A DNA stretch of 6,632 nucleotides. It comes from Candidatus Poseidoniaceae archaeon (GTDB lineage Archaea > Thermoplasmatota > Poseidoniia > Poseidoniales > Poseidoniaceae). This document shows, piece by piece, positions 4,553-6,632 of the stretch. The notes beneath the pieces are model-generated. The model saw only the letters and a program-made list of their open reading frames with translations. It searched no databases and was not told the origin of the DNA. The first letter of the stretch is position 1, and every line of letters starts with the position of its first letter. The position numbers and the translations under genes were made by a program. The stretch covers positions 1-6,632 of the forward strand of contig JAKMFY010000285.1 in the NCBI GenBank assembly GCA_022425185.1, written 5' to 3'.

Positions 4553-6343
4553 ATGACGAAAACACCCGTCCGTCAACTTATGCTCTGGGGAGATGTTGAG
4601 GAAGCCATCAAGGCTGAACGTCTCCTTCGTATCCAGCGAATCGAACGGCTGAGTACAATTTGTGCCCTAATGTGTCTTGCTGGAGCAGTATGGCTGGCTT
4701 GGCCTACGCTCAAGGAGGCCTTTTCTGGGGATGCAGAACTTCTTTCTGGTTTAGGAATGCCAATACTCATCATCCTTTGGGGGATTGTTCTCCAGGATTT
4801 AATTCTCGATGATCCAAAGGCAAGAACGCGTGTTGGTGCAGCATGCAGTATGTTTTGGCCTCTCTTGATGATGTTTGCAATCCGTTCTTATGGGACAGAC
4901 TTGAGCGAAATAATCGCTTGTGTACTCTTATTTCTTCTTGGTTTTGCAATACTGCAAGGTTCAGCCAAGACACTTCGTGGTGGAATCGATGTCATGCGAT
5001 TTCGGGCAATGATGACCGGTCTCGGTGGTCTAACCGTCCTTGGAGTTCTTGTTGGAGATCGGGCTGAAGAAACATGGATTCAATCACCAAGTGATTGGTT
5101 ACATCCTTTGCTAACAGTAGTTGTTCTACTTCAAGTCGCATATCTCTGGATTGCTGGAGACAATTTGCGCCATGAAAGAAAGGCCTTCAGGACAGAACTT
5201 GATCGACTTGAAAATCGAATTCTCATCCTTCGCTCAGAAGGAGCGGCAGTAGATCAAGCAAGCAGTTTGGTGACGACGGCTAAGGAAGAAGGGCACATTG
5301 ATCCTGCTTTCGGGATGCGTCTTCTTGCTGAAGCAGAAGAAGACATTGAACGTTCAATTTCTCTTGCAGGAGACGTCGATGTAGTTCGCACAGAAGCTCT
5401 TGCAGTCATCGAACACGCCGAAGATCTCACTCCACTTGCTAAGCGGCCACGCAAATCCTACGATATGGGTCAAAGAGAAGCATCGCTTGGGTCGTTACGA
5501 GAAGCTGAGGCATTGTATCGTCAAGCAAAGATTCGAGCCCAAGAAATTGTTACCTGGTGGGCTCAGGCAGAGGGAGCAATCAATCATGCAAATGAATTAC
5601 TAACAGGCCAATCAGGTGCTGCTATCGACAATATGAGAGGAATCATTCGAGATGCTCGTAAACAACTTGAGCGAGAAGCTCCAAAGAAAGCATTCGAACT
5701 GGCTGTCGTTATTCCAATCCAACTTCAGGCAGATGGAGATGCAAAGGAACGTGCAGTAGTCGTCTTGAAAGATGCTGCTAAGGCCCTTAAAGCAGCAGAA
5801 GGATTCGATACTTCTGATCTTGAACATCGAATGGAGCAAGCCGAATCAGCACTTGAAGCAGGTGATACAGGACAAGCTATCGGTCTAGGAGAAGGTATCA
5901 TGCGAGTCATTAATGTTGAACGAGAAGCAATGGATAGTGTTCGTCGAGCCCTACGTCAACGAAAGAAACTCCTCGCTCGATTCGAAGGATTTTCAGATTC
6001 AGACAAGTGGATGCTTCGCTTCACGTCTGTTCAGAAAGCAGCAGATGAGCGCCAATGGAGTCATGCTGCAACTCTTCTTGAACGGTTAACCATCGATCTA
6101 GACGCCCTTAGTAATGAACAAGATGAAGCAAACACATTACTCACATTCGTTCAAGAAGAATGGGCAGTTCTTCGCAATCAATGTGAAGCATCGAATCTCC
6201 CTCCAACCGATGAGGACATGAAGAATACAGTTGCGGCGATTGCTCTTGCTACAGACCGTCTCAAAGAGGGACAAGTTGCAGATGCATTGGAACAACTTGG
6301 TCAGGCAGATGCAGCGATGGAACGTCTTCGAAGACGCGTCTGA
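4553..6343 (+). CDS. Six-helix membrane protein with long repetitive helical cytoplasmic domain, function unknown
   Basis: I do not recognise this 596-residue protein. Six hydrophobic segments are visible at about 35-50, 66-85, 93-110, 118-136, 153-168 and 184-201. Loop charges follow the positive-inside rule (basic at 21-32, 88-93, 139-151, 206-213; acidic at 55-62 and 169-181), which puts both ends in the cytoplasm. The remaining 390 or so residues are Ala/Glu/Leu-rich helices with no catalytic motif. They form about six degenerate units of 60-70 residues, with repeated helices such as AESALEAGDTGQAIGLGEGI and ALATDRLKEGQVADALEQLG. This suggests a membrane-anchored scaffold or TPR-like/coiled-coil assembly. 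The start at 4553 is chosen because GGTGG (4544-4548) precedes it and MTKTPVRQ is a plausible N-terminus; ATG at 4532 and TTG at 4517 are alternatives. Its stop abuts the stop of the convergent gene on the right. Confidence 0.9.
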   Translation: MTKTPVRQLMLWGDVEEAIKAERLLRIQRIERLSTICALMCLAGAVWLAWPTLKEAFSGDAELLSGLGMPILIILWGIVLQDLILDDPKARTRVGAACSMFWPLLMMFAIRSYGTDLSEIIACVLLFLLGFAILQGSAKTLRGGIDVMRFRAMMTGLGGLTVLGVLVGDRAEETWIQSPSDWLHPLLTVVVLLQVAYLWIAGDNLRHERKAFRTELDRLENRILILRSEGAAVDQASSLVTTAKEEGHIDPAFGMRLLAEAEEDIERSISLAGDVDVVRTEALAVIEHAEDLTPLAKRPRKSYDMGQREASLGSLREAEALYRQAKIRAQEIVTWWAQAEGAINHANELLTGQSGAAIDNMRGIIRDARKQLEREAPKKAFELAVVIPIQLQADGDAKERAVVVLKDAAKALKAAEGFDTSDLEHRMEQAESALEAGDTGQAIGLGEGIMRVINVEREAMDSVRRALRQRKKLLARFEGFSDSDKWMLRFTSVQKAADERQWSHAATLLERLTIDLDALSNEQDEANTLLTFVQEEWAVLRNQCEASNLPPTDEDMKNTVAAIALATDRLKEGQVADALEQLGQADAAMERLRRRV

Positions 6344-6632
6344 TCAAAGAAGGCCTCTATTCTCTAGGGCTTCAATATTAAGGCCCGCTGGAAGGCCTAG
6401 GTCAACAGGCATTCCTCCAATTGTAGCAATGATCCCATAGAGATGGAGATACAAACCAACCGGTGCCTCCTTCTCATTGGAATTGTATGGAATTCGCTTC
6501 CAAGCAGATCGCTTGTTGTAATATTTAGAGACGGATTGCTCTGGTGAGTGGGTAATCCATACGTTCGCAATTGCAGCATGCTTGAGAGCACGGGAACTAC
6601 TCAATCGCGGGGAGACTTGAACAGTATGGACG
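6344..6632 (-). CDS. C-terminal fragment of a gene entering from the right edge, possibly RecA/RadA-like
   Basis: The minus-strand frame is open from the window edge to the TGA at 6346-6344, at least 95 codons, so only the C-terminus is visible and no start should be placed here. Codon choice (CGA, CTT, GGA, ATT) matches the neighbours. Two spots recall the C-terminal part of a RecA-type ATPase core. SSSRALKHAAIANVWI could correspond to the GGNALKFYASVRLDI region of RecA. LYLHLYGIIATIGGMPVDLG resembles the RecA stretch around LYGEGI and ELVDLG. No Walker motif is visible because that region would lie outside the window, so this is a weak suggestion. The stop codon is directly back to back with that of the convergent membrane protein gene. 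Confidence 0.75.
   Translation of the reverse strand, partial: VHTVQVSPRLSSSRALKHAAIANVWITHSPEQSVSKYYNKRSAWKRIPYNSNEKEAPVGLYLHLYGIIATIGGMPVDLGLPAGLNIEALENRGLL

Noticed and set aside
6344..6604. Complete 86-residue gene starting with TTG at 6604
   Set aside because: The frame stays open to the window edge, so the TTG is an arbitrary start and the feature is treated as a partial gene.
1..6632. CRISPR array, tRNA genes, insertion sequence ends
   Set aside because: No regularly spaced repeats, tRNA-like arms, transposase motifs or terminal inverted repeats were seen on reading both strands.

Overview
The window looks like a compact archaeal chromosome segment, probably Thermoplasmatota. My best guess is a marine Poseidoniales (Marine Group II) type genome. 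The guess rests on several things: a pyrB-pyrI pair of archaeal style, an archaeal/eukaryal-type tRNA thiolase (TtuA/NcsA/Ncs6 family), a TATA-like promoter, Shine-Dalgarno sites related to GGAGGTGA, near-zero spacing between genes and moderate GC. No marker gene fixes the taxon, so this remains inference. No mobile element, CRISPR array, tRNA or rRNA was seen.

Layout. Bases 1-1783 (minus strand) hold a two-gene operon. A 113-residue stand-alone Roadblock/LC7-like protein is followed, through an ATGA overlap, by a longer protein that runs off the left edge. That protein has a central Roadblock/LC7-like domain, two flanking DUF2226/PATAN-like segments and a C-terminal coiled coil. A 257-base divergent intergenic region (1784-2040) carries a TATA-like box framed by two TTCAATTGAA-type palindromes and, separately, a strong short hairpin. 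Bases 2041-3060 (plus) encode the tRNA 2-thiolation enzyme, with all its zinc, PP-loop and Fe-S cysteine motifs. Bases 3052-4472 (minus) encode pyrB and pyrI, the catalytic and regulatory chains of aspartate transcarbamoylase, coupled by overlap. Bases 4553-6343 (plus) encode a membrane protein of unknown function with six predicted membrane helices and a roughly 390-residue repetitive helical cytoplasmic region. Bases 6344-6632 (minus) are the C-terminal end of a further gene that enters from the right.

The transcription units alternate in direction: minus, plus, minus, plus, minus. Both convergent junctions are extremely tight: 9 bases of overlap at 3052-3060, and stop codons that abut at 6341-6346. 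Only two pairs are functionally linked in an obvious way, pyrB with pyrI and the two Roadblock-type genes. The most novel content is the Roadblock/coiled-coil operon, the repetitive membrane protein and the regulatory region at 1784-2040.
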